Part shown: one piece after another, positions 1-7,226 of the stretch
How the letters are laid out: the number at the start of each line of letters is the position of its first letter
How positions within the stretch are numbered: position 1 is the stretch's first letter
Source: Phormidium tenue FACHB-886
GTDB taxonomy: Bacteria > Cyanobacteriota > Cyanobacteriia > Elainellales > Elainellaceae
Assembly: GCF_014764505.1 (NCBI RefSeq)
Contig: NZ_JACXWX010000037.1
Location: 1 to 44,038 of the forward strand
Direction of reading: 5' to 3'
Length of the DNA: 44,038 bases
Position numbers and translations under genes: made by a program
Notes under the pieces: model-generated
Seen by the model: only the letters and a program-made list of their open reading frames with translations
Database searches by the model: none
Told to the model about the DNA's origin: nothing

Positions 1-791
1 TACCAATTGAAAAACGCTTGGCAGAAACTGCGGGCATCTTCAATGGAGCCAAACTGCTTGGGAAACTGAGGTTGGTACTTGAGGGTTTTGAACTGAGATT
101 CGGAAAAAGGGTTGTCATTAGAGACATGGGGACGAGAATGGGTTTTGGTCACGCCGAGATCACTGAGCAACAGGGCAACTGCCTTGGAGGTCATGGCAGC
201 GCCTCGGTCGGCATGGATGGTCAATTGTCCGGGCTGAATCTGTTGTTTTTCGAGGGTTTGTTCAATCAAGCGCTCTGCCAGAGTCGCTGCTTCCCGATGA
301 GTCACCATCCAGCCCACGACATAACGACTGAAGACATCGAGGATGACATAGAGATAGTAGTACGTCCATTTGCAAGGTCCATGTAATTTGGTGATGTCCC
401 AGGACCACAACTGATTTGCCCCGGTTGCTAACAGTTCAGGTTTCTGGTAGCTGGGATGGCGCAATTGGTTGCGTCGTTCCCTCACTTCGGCATGGTCTGC
501 CAAGATGCGGTACATCGTGCGAATCGAACACAGAAATGTGCCTTCGTCGAGTAAGGTGGCATACACCTCCTGTGGCGATTGGTCTACAAATCGTTCACTG
601 TGCAATACCTCCAAGACCTGTTGTCGTTCCTGATCGCTCAAGGCTCGGACAGGTTTTGGTTTCACTTTTGGTTTCGGCTTGAGTTCTTGCTTGGACTTTT
701 GCTTGCGATAATAGCCGGCACGGCTGACTCCTAATCCCGCACAGACGGGGGCAGCCCCAAGGGTGGGCGCGAGTTGTTCGACGGCATTCAT
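1..791 (-). CDS. IS3-family transposase OrfB (DDE integrase), partial
   Basis: This is the catalytic part of an IS3-type transposase, which cuts and joins DNA as an RNase H-like DDE enzyme. Reading the minus strand from ATG at 791 gives an open frame to the window edge. It has the HTH_21-like segment, then the rve core. The catalytic triad is visible: Asp in WSWDITKL, Asp in HADRG, and Glu in NPFSESQFKT, with exactly 35 residues between the second Asp and the Glu (D-35-E). The ATG overlaps the orfA stop by one base (TGATG), but the main product is probably an OrfAB fusion made by frameshift at 848-855. The last residues and stop codon lie beyond position 1. Confidence 0.92.
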   Translation of the reverse strand, partial: MNAVEQLAPTLGAAPVCAGLGVSRAGYYRKQKSKQELKPKPKVKPKPVRALSDQERQQVLEVLHSERFVDQSPQEVYATLLDEGTFLCSIRTMYRILADHAEVRERRNQLRHPSYQKPELLATGANQLWSWDITKLHGPCKWTYYYLYVILDVFSRYVVGWMVTHREAATLAERLIEQTLEKQQIQPGQLTIHADRGAAMTSKAVALLLSDLGVTKTHSRPHVSNDNPFSESQFKTLKYQPQFPKQFGSIEDARSFCQAFFNW

Positions 792-1228
792 CAATCGCTG
801 TTGTCGTTGTTGTTCATCTCCACTGTGATGTTTAAGATCGCTGAAGCTTTTTTTTGGATGTCAATAATCAACTCGGCTTGTTGCAACCGTTGGCTCAATC
901 GTTCATTTTCCCGTCGCAGCCGTTCGACCTCAGCACTCAAAGGGTTGGCAGGAGTTGGTTTGCGTCCTCGCTTGTTGTCACTTAACGCAGCTAATTGTCC
1001 TGCCTGTCGTTGCCGTCGCCAAGTCGTCAAGTGTGACGAGTACAGCCCCTGCCGTCGCAAAATCGCCCCAATTTGTCCTTCGCTACAGGTATCAGTTTCC
1101 TGGAGAATTCGCAGCTTGTACTCGGCTGTGTAAATCCGACGTTGCGCTTTTTCTAGCACTTCGGGATTGGGGACACCTGATGTAGCAGAACCGTTGTTGT
1201 GAGAAGCAGAAGGTGGAGGCATGACCAT
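791..1228 (-). CDS. IS3-family transposase OrfA (helix-turn-helix)
   Basis: OrfA is the DNA-binding part of an IS3-family transposase and recognises the element ends. The 145-residue protein has a helix-turn-helix around residues 30-75 (YKLRILQETD, then LRRQGLYSSHLTTWRRQ), followed by a leucine-rich coiled coil (about 95-128) that usually mediates multimerisation. Near the C-terminus the codons run over eight A residues (848-855 on the plus strand as T), a -1 slippery site. The frame ends at 791, where it overlaps the orfB ATG by one base. Length and layout match the family. Confidence 0.9.
   Translation of the reverse strand: MVMPPPSASHNNGSATSGVPNPEVLEKAQRRIYTAEYKLRILQETDTCSEGQIGAILRRQGLYSSHLTTWRRQRQAGQLAALSDNKRGRKPTPANPLSAEVERLRRENERLSQRLQQAELIIDIQKKASAILNITVEMNNNDNSD
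848..855 (-). promoter_or_regulatory. -1 programmed frameshift site of the IS3 element
   Basis: On the minus strand a C is followed by eight A and then GC. In the orfA frame this reads A AAA AAA, a slippery heptamer. Moving back one base gives a frame with no stop through KKSFSDLKHHSGDEQ into orfB, passing through the orfB ATG at 791. This is the layout IS3 elements use to make the OrfAB transposase. Confidence 0.8.
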
Positions 1229-1307
1229 AGAAGTTCACCTGAACTAGACAGTAATTTTGGAGGGGTCAGGTGTCTCATTCATATTGTCACAGAGGGATTC
1301 GCACCAT

Positions 1308-1703
1308 CTAAATTCGCGCTATAGAGAGAAGAATCTCACCGCTGTTGTCTTCCAGGTGCGTATCAAAAAAGAAAGCGCAGAGCGTTACAGGTTCTTTGAC
1401 AATGAGCGTTAGTGTGTCGTCGTAGCCGTTAAGAGATGACCAAGTTGCACTGACTTCTACATTGGTCTTTTGATTGACTACTTTGCCACCGTAAATCCAG
1501 AACAACACCAGCGGTTCGCCTTGCTGATCTGCACCAGCCCCGTAGCCAAACGAACCTTCTGTGATCCTGACAATATTCGTGCCTGGTTCCAAAACAATAG
1601 AAACAGCGATCTCACTTTGGAGGCTCTGCATTTGCTCAGGACTGAATCTGTAGCAGTTGCCCCTGCTATGAACTTTCAAATCTGTAACAACACACCCTTC
1701 CAT
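1308..1703 (-). CDS. Conserved-looking hypothetical protein, possible beta-sandwich/lectin-like fold
   Basis: I do not recognise the family with certainty. The 131-residue protein has no signal peptide or membrane helix. After a short N-terminal part (to about residue 35) it is rich in predicted beta strands with many Gly, Thr, Val and Ile. The C-terminus has the motif DTHLEDNSGEILLSI; a D-x-x-x-DNSG-x-x-x-x-x-I ending resembles the calcium/sugar loop of PA-IL-type lectins, but this is an inference from one motif. Start ATG at 1703 follows a GGGG stretch 6-10 bases upstream. It sits 30 bp from the IS end, on the same strand as the transposase. A stress or carbohydrate-binding role is only a guess. 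Confidence 0.6.
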   Translation of the reverse strand: MEGCVVTDLKVHSRGNCYRFSPEQMQSLQSEIAVSIVLEPGTNIVRITEGSFGYGAGADQQGEPLVLFWIYGGKVVNQKTNVEVSATWSSLNGYDDTLTLIVKEPVTLCAFFFDTHLEDNSGEILLSIARI

Positions 1704-2174
1704 TCTGATAACCCCACTGTGCAGTGCTGTATGACTTTACATAACCCTACCGCTCGTTCTCAGGCTTCTCAGTTTGCGCCTCTTAAGGGCTTTTTCTGGC
1801 CTTGCCACTCTACAAACTCACAAGGCTTCGTTTAGCTGAACTGCATTTTCAGGAGTATCGTAGCGGCACATTAAACTTTTGTAAAGGTTTATTCAAATAA
1901 GCTTTACAAATCATAGAGATCGCCACGATTAGGACAAGGACATTTTTGAGGACAGCGTGCTCAAAAAATGCCTTAGCTGTAATAGCGACAGCTATATGTA
2001 GCGATTCTATTTGAGTTGTGAAATGGTTTGTGAGAGGTGGAGTGGGCGAAGCCCACTCCACCTCTCACAAACCATTTAAGGTTGCTATCTCTGCAGAATA
2101 TCTGCAGAGCAACGATCGAGCATCAGGACGAGGTGTTTTGTGACTTTAAGCCTTGCAAATGATTTAATCGGGGA
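1704..2174. other. Intergenic stretch with a perfect 27-bp hairpin
   Basis: No credible gene is visible here. The main content is the perfect inverted repeat at 2021-2077. The 70-codon minus-strand frame that crosses this hairpin is not a convincing gene. The remainder is AT-rich and lacks recognisable promoters or RNA genes. Confidence 0.6.
2021..2077. repeat. Perfect 27-bp inverted repeat with GAA loop
   Basis: The left arm at 2021-2047 is the exact reverse complement of the right arm at 2051-2077, leaving a 3-base GAA loop inside GCGAAGC, a very stable mini-hairpin. It lies about 100 bases past the stop of the minus-strand gene ending at 2175 and upstream of the gene starting at 1703. It may act as a factor-independent terminator, although there is no clear T-run on either side, or it may be a mobile palindromic element. 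Confidence 0.85.
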
Positions 2175-3503
2175 CTAGCGTTGAAAGCCTGACGCTGCTT
2201 TCTTCTTGGCTTTGGGCTTTGATTTGTCTTTGTTGACTTCCAACAAAGCCTCTTGAAAGAGATTGTGCAAATGTAGTGGCACGCTAGCAATTTCGGGAAG
2301 CTCTGTGTCAATTGGTTTATCAAACTCCTGCAGGAGTGCGTCTAAATCAGTTTGGAGATTGAAGGCTGGGCGATCGAGTGCCTCGCGTAGCAGCGACTGT
2401 AGCGGGGTGGGGTATTGTTCGGCAAGGCGATACCAGACAAAGCTATTGATGTTAGCGTCTTTGAGGTGACGGAGAATGATTTCTTTGGCGTTGGAGGGCA
2501 TTTCCCCATCTGCCTCCAGCAGCGATTTGAGCTGTGTGTAGGTGGGTAGAAACATTTGCCCCCAGCGAGGGTGGGTGAGAACGGTGACTTGCTCTGCTTT
2601 CTTGAGGTGGGGCGGCAGTTCAATGGTTGGCGCAATCATTTTTGTTTTGTCTTTGTTCTGCAAGAGCTGCGCCACAGTTTTTTCGTCGGCTCCCATCGCT
2701 TGGGCGGCTTCTGCAATCTCCTCTTGAGAAACGCCTGCTTCTTCAGCTAGCTCTTCTAACGACTTAGAGGAATCAATGCCAGATGCTTCCAGGCTTTTTT
2801 TGGTGGTGACTTCCTGAAATTCGGCGAGCTTTTTGCTTAGCTGGTATCCTGGCAGCGTCACCTCCTCGCTGCCAAAAAATTCTACAAACGTTTGGTGATG
2901 CTTCTCGACTGAGCGCCAAGCTTCTTCCAGCAGATCGGGCGCATCGCTATATAGATGCTTTTTGTAGTTGTCTTTAAAGTTGCCGATCGCCACTGCTAGC
3001 TTGGGCTTTCCTAGTTTTCCAAGCGAGGTCCACGGGCTAAAAAACATCCACTCATTCTCGGAGAGAGGAGCAATTTGGGTCAGCAGAATTTCGCCAACGC
3101 CCAGCCGCGCCATTTTCTCTAGCTCTTTCGGACCGGGTTGCCTCACAACGTACTGCTTAGCCGTTGTCCAGTTCATCAGCTTAAACCCATCTGCGAGCAC
3201 TTCAACAATGCTGAACAGCCCTACAAAACTCCGCTTCCAACCAACTAACAGCTGGCGATCGGACGGAGACAGCTCTGGATGCTCAGCGATAAAGCAATCG
3301 ATCGGAGTTTGGTCGCCTACTTCGCCTTCAGCAATGAAGCGATCGATAACTAAACTGCGGCGCTGCATATCATGATGGGGCGTTTTTGCAAGCTGAGCTG
3401 CGCTAAAAGACTCTAGAGATACTGCCAAATCGTCTTCTGCATCCAATACAAAATCTGATAGGTCTTGCTTCAGTTCCTTAGCTCGATTGAGAACAGTATC
3501 CAC
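2175..3503 (-). CDS. Hypothetical protein, 442 residues, function unknown
   Basis: I do not recognise a named family. The protein is soluble, mostly helical, with no signal peptide. The N-terminal two thirds (about 1-215) carry a compact region with conserved-looking aromatic and Trp positions (LVGWKRSFVGLF, NWTTAKQYVVRQPGPKE, WMFFSPWTSLGKLGKP). A helical linker with the repeated pattern EELAEEAGVSQEEIAEAAQ follows (about 250-280). The C-terminal part ends in a Lys-rich tail (KDKSKPKAKKKAA). The start at 3503 gives a natural N-terminus. The tail suggests nucleic-acid or membrane-surface contact, but that is inference. A single-gene transcript is likely; the hairpin at 2021-2077 could end it. 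Confidence 0.75.
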   Translation of the reverse strand: MDTVLNRAKELKQDLSDFVLDAEDDLAVSLESFSAAQLAKTPHHDMQRRSLVIDRFIAEGEVGDQTPIDCFIAEHPELSPSDRQLLVGWKRSFVGLFSIVEVLADGFKLMNWTTAKQYVVRQPGPKELEKMARLGVGEILLTQIAPLSENEWMFFSPWTSLGKLGKPKLAVAIGNFKDNYKKHLYSDAPDLLEEAWRSVEKHHQTFVEFFGSEEVTLPGYQLSKKLAEFQEVTTKKSLEASGIDSSKSLEELAEEAGVSQEEIAEAAQAMGADEKTVAQLLQNKDKTKMIAPTIELPPHLKKAEQVTVLTHPRWGQMFLPTYTQLKSLLEADGEMPSNAKEIILRHLKDANINSFVWYRLAEQYPTPLQSLLREALDRPAFNLQTDLDALLQEFDKPIDTELPEIASVPLHLHNLFQEALLEVNKDKSKPKAKKKAASGFQR

Positions 3504-3514
3504 GCTTTACCTCG

Positions 3515-3793
3515 TTAGATATCAGCCTTTTCCAAGGTAGGAGTTGGGCAGAGCAAGCGGTAAGCCCCTCTAGATAGAACTAAGGGTAGAGGATCTGTAC
3601 CTAAAGGGGGATATACTTTCCTCAGAATATTATAATTTGGGGTGGGTGCTGTTGAAGTTTGTAGCAGAGGGTTTAATATTATCGATCGCTGACACATCGC
3701 TGAATACCGGTGTGTGAGTTTAGCGATTGTGTATAGCTGTTGAATTTGATCCTCTAAACAGGTTGCACTTGTGTGAAAATCCTGGTAATTCAT
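3515..3793 (-). CDS. Doubtful small ORF, 92 codons
   Basis: This open frame has a plausible first half (MNYQDFHTSATCLEDQIQQL, then a Cys/Arg-rich helix) but its second half (YPPLGTDPLPLVLSRGAYRL) has the proline-rich look of translated non-coding DNA. Its ATG overlaps the hairpin at 3793-3819 and no Shine-Dalgarno sequence is seen. It may be a gene remnant or chance. I give it low weight. Confidence 0.2.
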   Translation of the reverse strand: MNYQDFHTSATCLEDQIQQLYTIAKLTHRYSAMCQRSIILNPLLQTSTAPTPNYNILRKVYPPLGTDPLPLVLSRGAYRLLCPTPTLEKADI

Positions 3794-3819
3794 AGGAAGT
3801 TAGAGGTGCTAACTTCCTA
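3793..3819. repeat. Hairpin with 11-bp perfect stem
   Basis: The arms TAGGAAGTTAG (3793-3803) and CTAACTTCCTA (3809-3819) flank the loop AGGTG. No T-run follows on either strand, so a terminator role is uncertain. Confidence 0.6.
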
Positions 3820-4142
3820 ACGGCTTTATTTTGAATTGCTTCTAAGCTTGCTATGAGCAGTTAAGGCATTATGCATCAAGCAAATTCATCAAGTGTAGTC
3901 GGCGCTACAGCTGATCGAACTTGTTAGCGAAGTAAGCTACTTATGTTGCACTTTGCAAATACAGGAACTATGCTGCTGGAAAGCTATAGCTCCAGCTTCA
4001 GCCTGTGATGTCTGCTTCTGCTTTTGCCCAAAAGAGCTGCGGCACAAATCGCAGTGTTCGCGTTGGGCTTGCATTAGTCTAGGATGAATTGAATAAATTG
4101 GGTTACCCGTTGGGTTGCCCTAAGTTCAATAGATCTAAGGTT

Positions 4143-4192
4143 CAATTAGATCAAACAAGTAGATCAATTAGATCAAACTCAATTAGATCAAA
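4143..4192. repeat. Three direct repeats CAATTAGATCAAA
   Basis: Exact copies of CAATTAGATCAAA begin at 4143, 4165 and 4180, with a degenerate relative just upstream (TCAATAGATCTAAG). They lie 70-120 bp before the glycosyltransferase start at 4262, the place where a regulator would bind, but no regulator is implied by the sequence itself. Confidence 0.55.
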
Positions 4193-4261
4193 GTTCGCTT
4201 AAACAGGGTCGCAGACGTTAAAAGTTTCAATGTTAGGGTGAATTAGTTTACAGGGGTACTG

Positions 4262-5740
4262 ATGCTCACAGCAACGTCAAAGAATCAGAATGTTCTCGCG
4301 ATCTCAGCGTTGGTTGCTTCTATTGTATTTTGTGTTGCGCTCTCAGTGGGTGGTATAACGGGGTATTTCGATAGTCTCGCAGTTGGAAAGTTTCGCTCTG
4401 ATATCTTCAATGGCATCACCCTGCCGCGCCTCTTTGCAACTACTGCCACGATCTGCTTGAGTATTTTTTATGTAATTTGGCTAGTTCAAAGCCGATCGGC
4501 TCCTCGTACCTTTTCTACCTGCTTGAAAATTGCGGCTCCGTTTCTAGCGATCGCCTATTTTACTTATCCGCTCAGCAGCGATGTCTATCTCTACTTGCAG
4601 TATGGGCGAATGGCAGTAGAGGGCGTTAACCCTTATTTAACCGGTCCTTTTACGTTTAGTTCGGCGTTGACTCCTTTTCTCTACTGGGGTCAAACCTCGA
4701 CTTACGGGCCGATCTCGATGCTATTTTTCATGATTTCGGCGTTGGTGGTGCCAGTTAGCCCTATATTAGGCATCTACACCTTCAAGCTGTTTTGCCTCCT
4801 GTTTCATATCTTCAATGCGGCGTTAATCTGGCGCATTATAGCTCCGGTAGCAAATCGCAACAAAATTACGATGGCGTATTTGATTAATCCGGTCTTGCTG
4901 ATTTCTCATATTGCCGATGCCCATGTGGATGTGTTTCTCTGTACTACTACTATTTTGCTAATTGGCTGCCTTTATTACCGCCATGCGGTCGGTGCAATTT
5001 TGGCAATCTTTGCCGGGTTTTTGACTAAAACCCTGCCGATCGTTTGGGTGCCGCTGGTGATTGGCTTTCTGGTCAAACGCCGTCGTTGGAAAGCGTTAGG
5101 AATTGCTGCTTTCCTGTGCATATTGGTTGTGTTTTTGCTAAGCCAAACCGTTTTTCCTACGTTTGCCTCTTGGAAGAGCTTGATCAACCCGGGCGTATCT
5201 GGACAAACCGCCCGCTCGATTCACCATTTCATTAACCTGCTGATCTTCATGGCAAACCCAAACCTGGAAATTTGGGATCTAAAAGCCTGGGCAAGTTTTA
5301 CAAGTAGCATCTCGCGGGTGACGCTGCTTTGTTTCGCGGCTTACTACCTCTGGACATTGCTCAAGCCGTACCTCAGACGCGATTATTCTGAAATGGATTT
5401 AGTGGCGGATATCGGGTGGGTAACAGTGGTGCTGCTGCTGGTGGCAACGCCCTGGTTTATGCCCTGGTATCCCTCTATCCTGCTGCCGATCGCGTTTCTC
5501 AGCATTAATGCTCCTGGGCTTTTGCTCACCAGCATCACTTTTGGCATGTTCACGAACTTTGTCCCAGGTGCCGGCAGCGGCAAAACGTTTATTAGCTTGT
5601 TTAGCAGTTTCGCAACGATCGGTCCGGCAGCTATAACCGTGATTTTCCGAGATAGGCTTGTGCCGCTGCTGCCCAAACAAATTGTTGCGACCCAGCCGCC
5701 TACTACCCGTAGTTTGGCAGATCCAGTCCATAGCCGCTGA
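4262..5740 (+). CDS. GT-C fold membrane mannosyltransferase-like protein (MptA/B-like)
   Basis: This is an integral membrane glycosyltransferase of the GT-C type that uses polyprenyl-phosphate sugars. The 492 residues hold roughly eleven to thirteen hydrophobic segments. The first long extramembrane loop contains the acidic motif YPLSSDVYLYLQYGRM, followed by VEGVNPY, which is typical of the alpha-(1,6)-mannosyltransferase/MptB-like families, and later TYGPISM and INPVLLISHIADAHVD. In GT-C enzymes the loop Asp is catalytic. The acceptor in cyanobacteria is unknown; a cell-envelope glycan or glycolipid is likely. The start ATG at 4262 follows AGGGGT. The gene converges with the oxidase at 5785 with a 44-bp gap. 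Three direct repeats lie upstream. Confidence 0.78.
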   Translation: MLTATSKNQNVLAISALVASIVFCVALSVGGITGYFDSLAVGKFRSDIFNGITLPRLFATTATICLSIFYVIWLVQSRSAPRTFSTCLKIAAPFLAIAYFTYPLSSDVYLYLQYGRMAVEGVNPYLTGPFTFSSALTPFLYWGQTSTYGPISMLFFMISALVVPVSPILGIYTFKLFCLLFHIFNAALIWRIIAPVANRNKITMAYLINPVLLISHIADAHVDVFLCTTTILLIGCLYYRHAVGAILAIFAGFLTKTLPIVWVPLVIGFLVKRRRWKALGIAAFLCILVVFLLSQTVFPTFASWKSLINPGVSGQTARSIHHFINLLIFMANPNLEIWDLKAWASFTSSISRVTLLCFAAYYLWTLLKPYLRRDYSEMDLVADIGWVTVVLLLVATPWFMPWYPSILLPIAFLSINAPGLLLTSITFGMFTNFVPGAGSGKTFISLFSSFATIGPAAITVIFRDRLVPLLPKQIVATQPPTTRSLADPVHSR

Positions 5741-5784
5741 GCGGTTTGACGCTGGATCAAGGTAAATCTAAAAGGTAAATTTAA

Positions 5785-6924
5785 TCAGTCGCTGAAGCGC
5801 GAGTAGCTGAATAATCGAATGTCCAACGGCGTGCTGCCTTCTAGCAGCAGCTCGGTTAGGAGGTTGCCCACCAGCGTGGTGAATTTAAAGCCATGCCCCG
5901 AAAAGCCTGTTGCAAAGGCAATGTGGGGGTATTCGGGGTGGCGATCGATCACAAAATGCTTGTCTGGGGTCAAGCTGTAGAGGCAACGGCGGCTGCTCAA
6001 CAATTTGCCGTTGGCACCGGGTAGATAGCGGTTGAGAAAGGCCTGAATTTCTTTAATCCATGCTTCGCTGGGTGTGTAGTCTACCTGGCTGGGATGCGCT
6101 AGCGTTTCCCAGCCATAGAACGTAGAAAACTTGACCCCTGTGTTGTCAACCATCGGCAACCCATAATGTCCATTCTCATCTTCGGTTTGAATCATAAAGA
6201 CTGGAAAGCGGCCGGGCTGATAGTCTGCCGCACAGTTGGGCTGGAAAAATGCCAATTGAGCAGGCATGACCTGCAGAGGCAGATCAATGCCGAGTGTGGA
6301 GAGTAGCTCGCCTGCCCAACTGCCAGCGGTAATGACTAGCCGCTCAGCGTGGTAAGTTTCTTTGGATGTGTAAACGGTGACGCTGCTCGCCTGCGGCAGT
6401 AGCTTGCAAACCGGGGTGCGATCGCAGATCACTGCCCCTTTTGCCTGGGCCAATCGCAGATGTGCCCAGACGCAGCGAGAGGCCGCCAGCATTCCGGCAG
6501 CGGGTTGATAAACGCCTTCCATGCCGTTGTCTAGACAGAATTGGGGAAAACGATCGCGCACAGCGGCAGGGGACAGCAGCTCATAGGGAATCTCGGCTTG
6601 CGTCATGCTGGCTTTGAGCCTCTGAAATGAAGGTAGCTCTGGAAGCCCAATGTCTAAGCCACCGGTCTGGGTATACAGCGCTTCTCCGGCAGCTTCTTCT
6701 AGTGCAAACCATAGCGCAAAGGCAGCCCGGACTAGCTCGATATAAAGCGGATGATCGTAAGCGTAGCGAATCACCCGCGAAACCCCATAGGATCCGCCTT
6801 TCTGGTGGTCTAATTCAAACTGCTCTAGCACCAGTACGCGCTGCCCTGCTTTTGCTAAATAGTAGGCTGCTGCGCTGCCCATGCCGCCTGCACCTAAGAC
6901 GATCGCATCAAAAGATTGCGCCAT
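5785..6924 (-). CDS. FAD-dependent amine oxidase of the sarcosine/N-methyltryptophan oxidase family
   Basis: The protein belongs to the DAO/MSOX-MTOX family, which oxidises secondary amino acids such as sarcosine or N-methyltryptophan to imines with release of H2O2. The Rossmann FAD motif VLGAGGMGSAAAYYL lies at residues 9-23, ending in the ribose-binding Glu of LEQ. Near the C-terminus RRCLYSLTPD places a Cys at 314, the same setting as the Cys that binds FAD covalently in monomeric sarcosine oxidase, and GFSGHGFKF is the family's late FAD motif. Length 379 is typical. The substrate cannot be decided; a glycine-betaine/sarcosine salvage role is possible. ATG at 6924 is the only good start. 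Two short tandem duplications lie just upstream (6927-6981). Confidence 0.88.
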   Translation of the reverse strand: MAQSFDAIVLGAGGMGSAAAYYLAKAGQRVLVLEQFELDHQKGGSYGVSRVIRYAYDHPLYIELVRAAFALWFALEEAAGEALYTQTGGLDIGLPELPSFQRLKASMTQAEIPYELLSPAAVRDRFPQFCLDNGMEGVYQPAAGMLAASRCVWAHLRLAQAKGAVICDRTPVCKLLPQASSVTVYTSKETYHAERLVITAGSWAGELLSTLGIDLPLQVMPAQLAFFQPNCAADYQPGRFPVFMIQTEDENGHYGLPMVDNTGVKFSTFYGWETLAHPSQVDYTPSEAWIKEIQAFLNRYLPGANGKLLSSRRCLYSLTPDKHFVIDRHPEYPHIAFATGFSGHGFKFTTLVGNLLTELLLEGSTPLDIRLFSYSRFSD

Positions 6925-7226
6925 AGTGTGTTGCTTTGGGTGTGTTGCTTTGGGTGTTGTCGAAATTGAGTCGAAATTGAGGTTTCTCCCAGCCTAAGCG
7001 CTTCTTCTGATTTCGAAAACAGTGCTGCCCTAGACGTATTCCGTATTCACGAGTATTCACGCAAATTCTTCACTAATAGCACTTTAAACCGCTTGTTTAG
7101 CCAATTTCTTCACATTACTCTGGCGGTAAGCAAGTTATGGCGCTTCTTAACAAAGTGCATGCTTGAGCACATCCTCCTTAAGTTGTAAAACCTTAAAATA
7201 AAATATAGCTTTAGACGAGGGTTGCC
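6925..7226. other. Divergent intergenic region between oxidase and hybrid kinase
   Basis: It must contain promoters for both neighbours. Just before the oxidase start there are two back-to-back duplications: TGTGTTGCTTTGGG at 6927-6940 and 6941-6954, then TCGAAATTGAG at 6960-6970 and 6971-6981. Beyond that I see only AT-rich sequence; GAGG at 7217-7220 is the likely ribosome site for the GTG start at 7227. Confidence 0.6.

Larger units (their letters stand above)
1..1277 (-). mobile_element. IS3-family insertion sequence, left part cut off by window edge
   Basis: The minus strand carries the two overlapping frames of an IS3-type element: orfA (791-1228) and orfB (from 791 to the window edge), with a DDE catalytic domain in orfB. 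The outer end near orfA is probably the TGAGACACCTGACCCC stretch read on the minus strand from about 1277, which begins with the TG usual for IS3 ends. The other terminal repeat lies outside the window, so the exact boundary and target duplication cannot be confirmed. Both frames look intact as far as they are visible, so the element may be active. Confidence 0.85.
3504..4261. other. Gene-poor region with short repeats
   Basis: Contents I can see: a weak minus-strand reading frame (3515-3793, listed separately); an 11-bp-stem hairpin at 3793-3819; a small hairpin near 3973-3994 (GCTGG...CCAGC around an AGCTATAGCT core); and three copies of a CAATTAGATCAAA repeat at 4143-4192. There is no RNA gene I can name. 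Confidence 0.55.

Noticed and set aside
18-386. Plus-strand frames across the first 1.2 kb.
   Set aside because: They are antisense to an intact IS3 transposase with DDE residues on the minus strand.
1849-2061. 70-codon frame on the minus strand.
   Set aside because: It reads into the 27-bp hairpin and lacks any protein-like pattern.
4143-4192. Short direct repeats as a minimal CRISPR array.
   Set aside because: Repeats are only 13 bases with 2-9 base gaps, there are no spacers of proper size, and no cas genes are visible.
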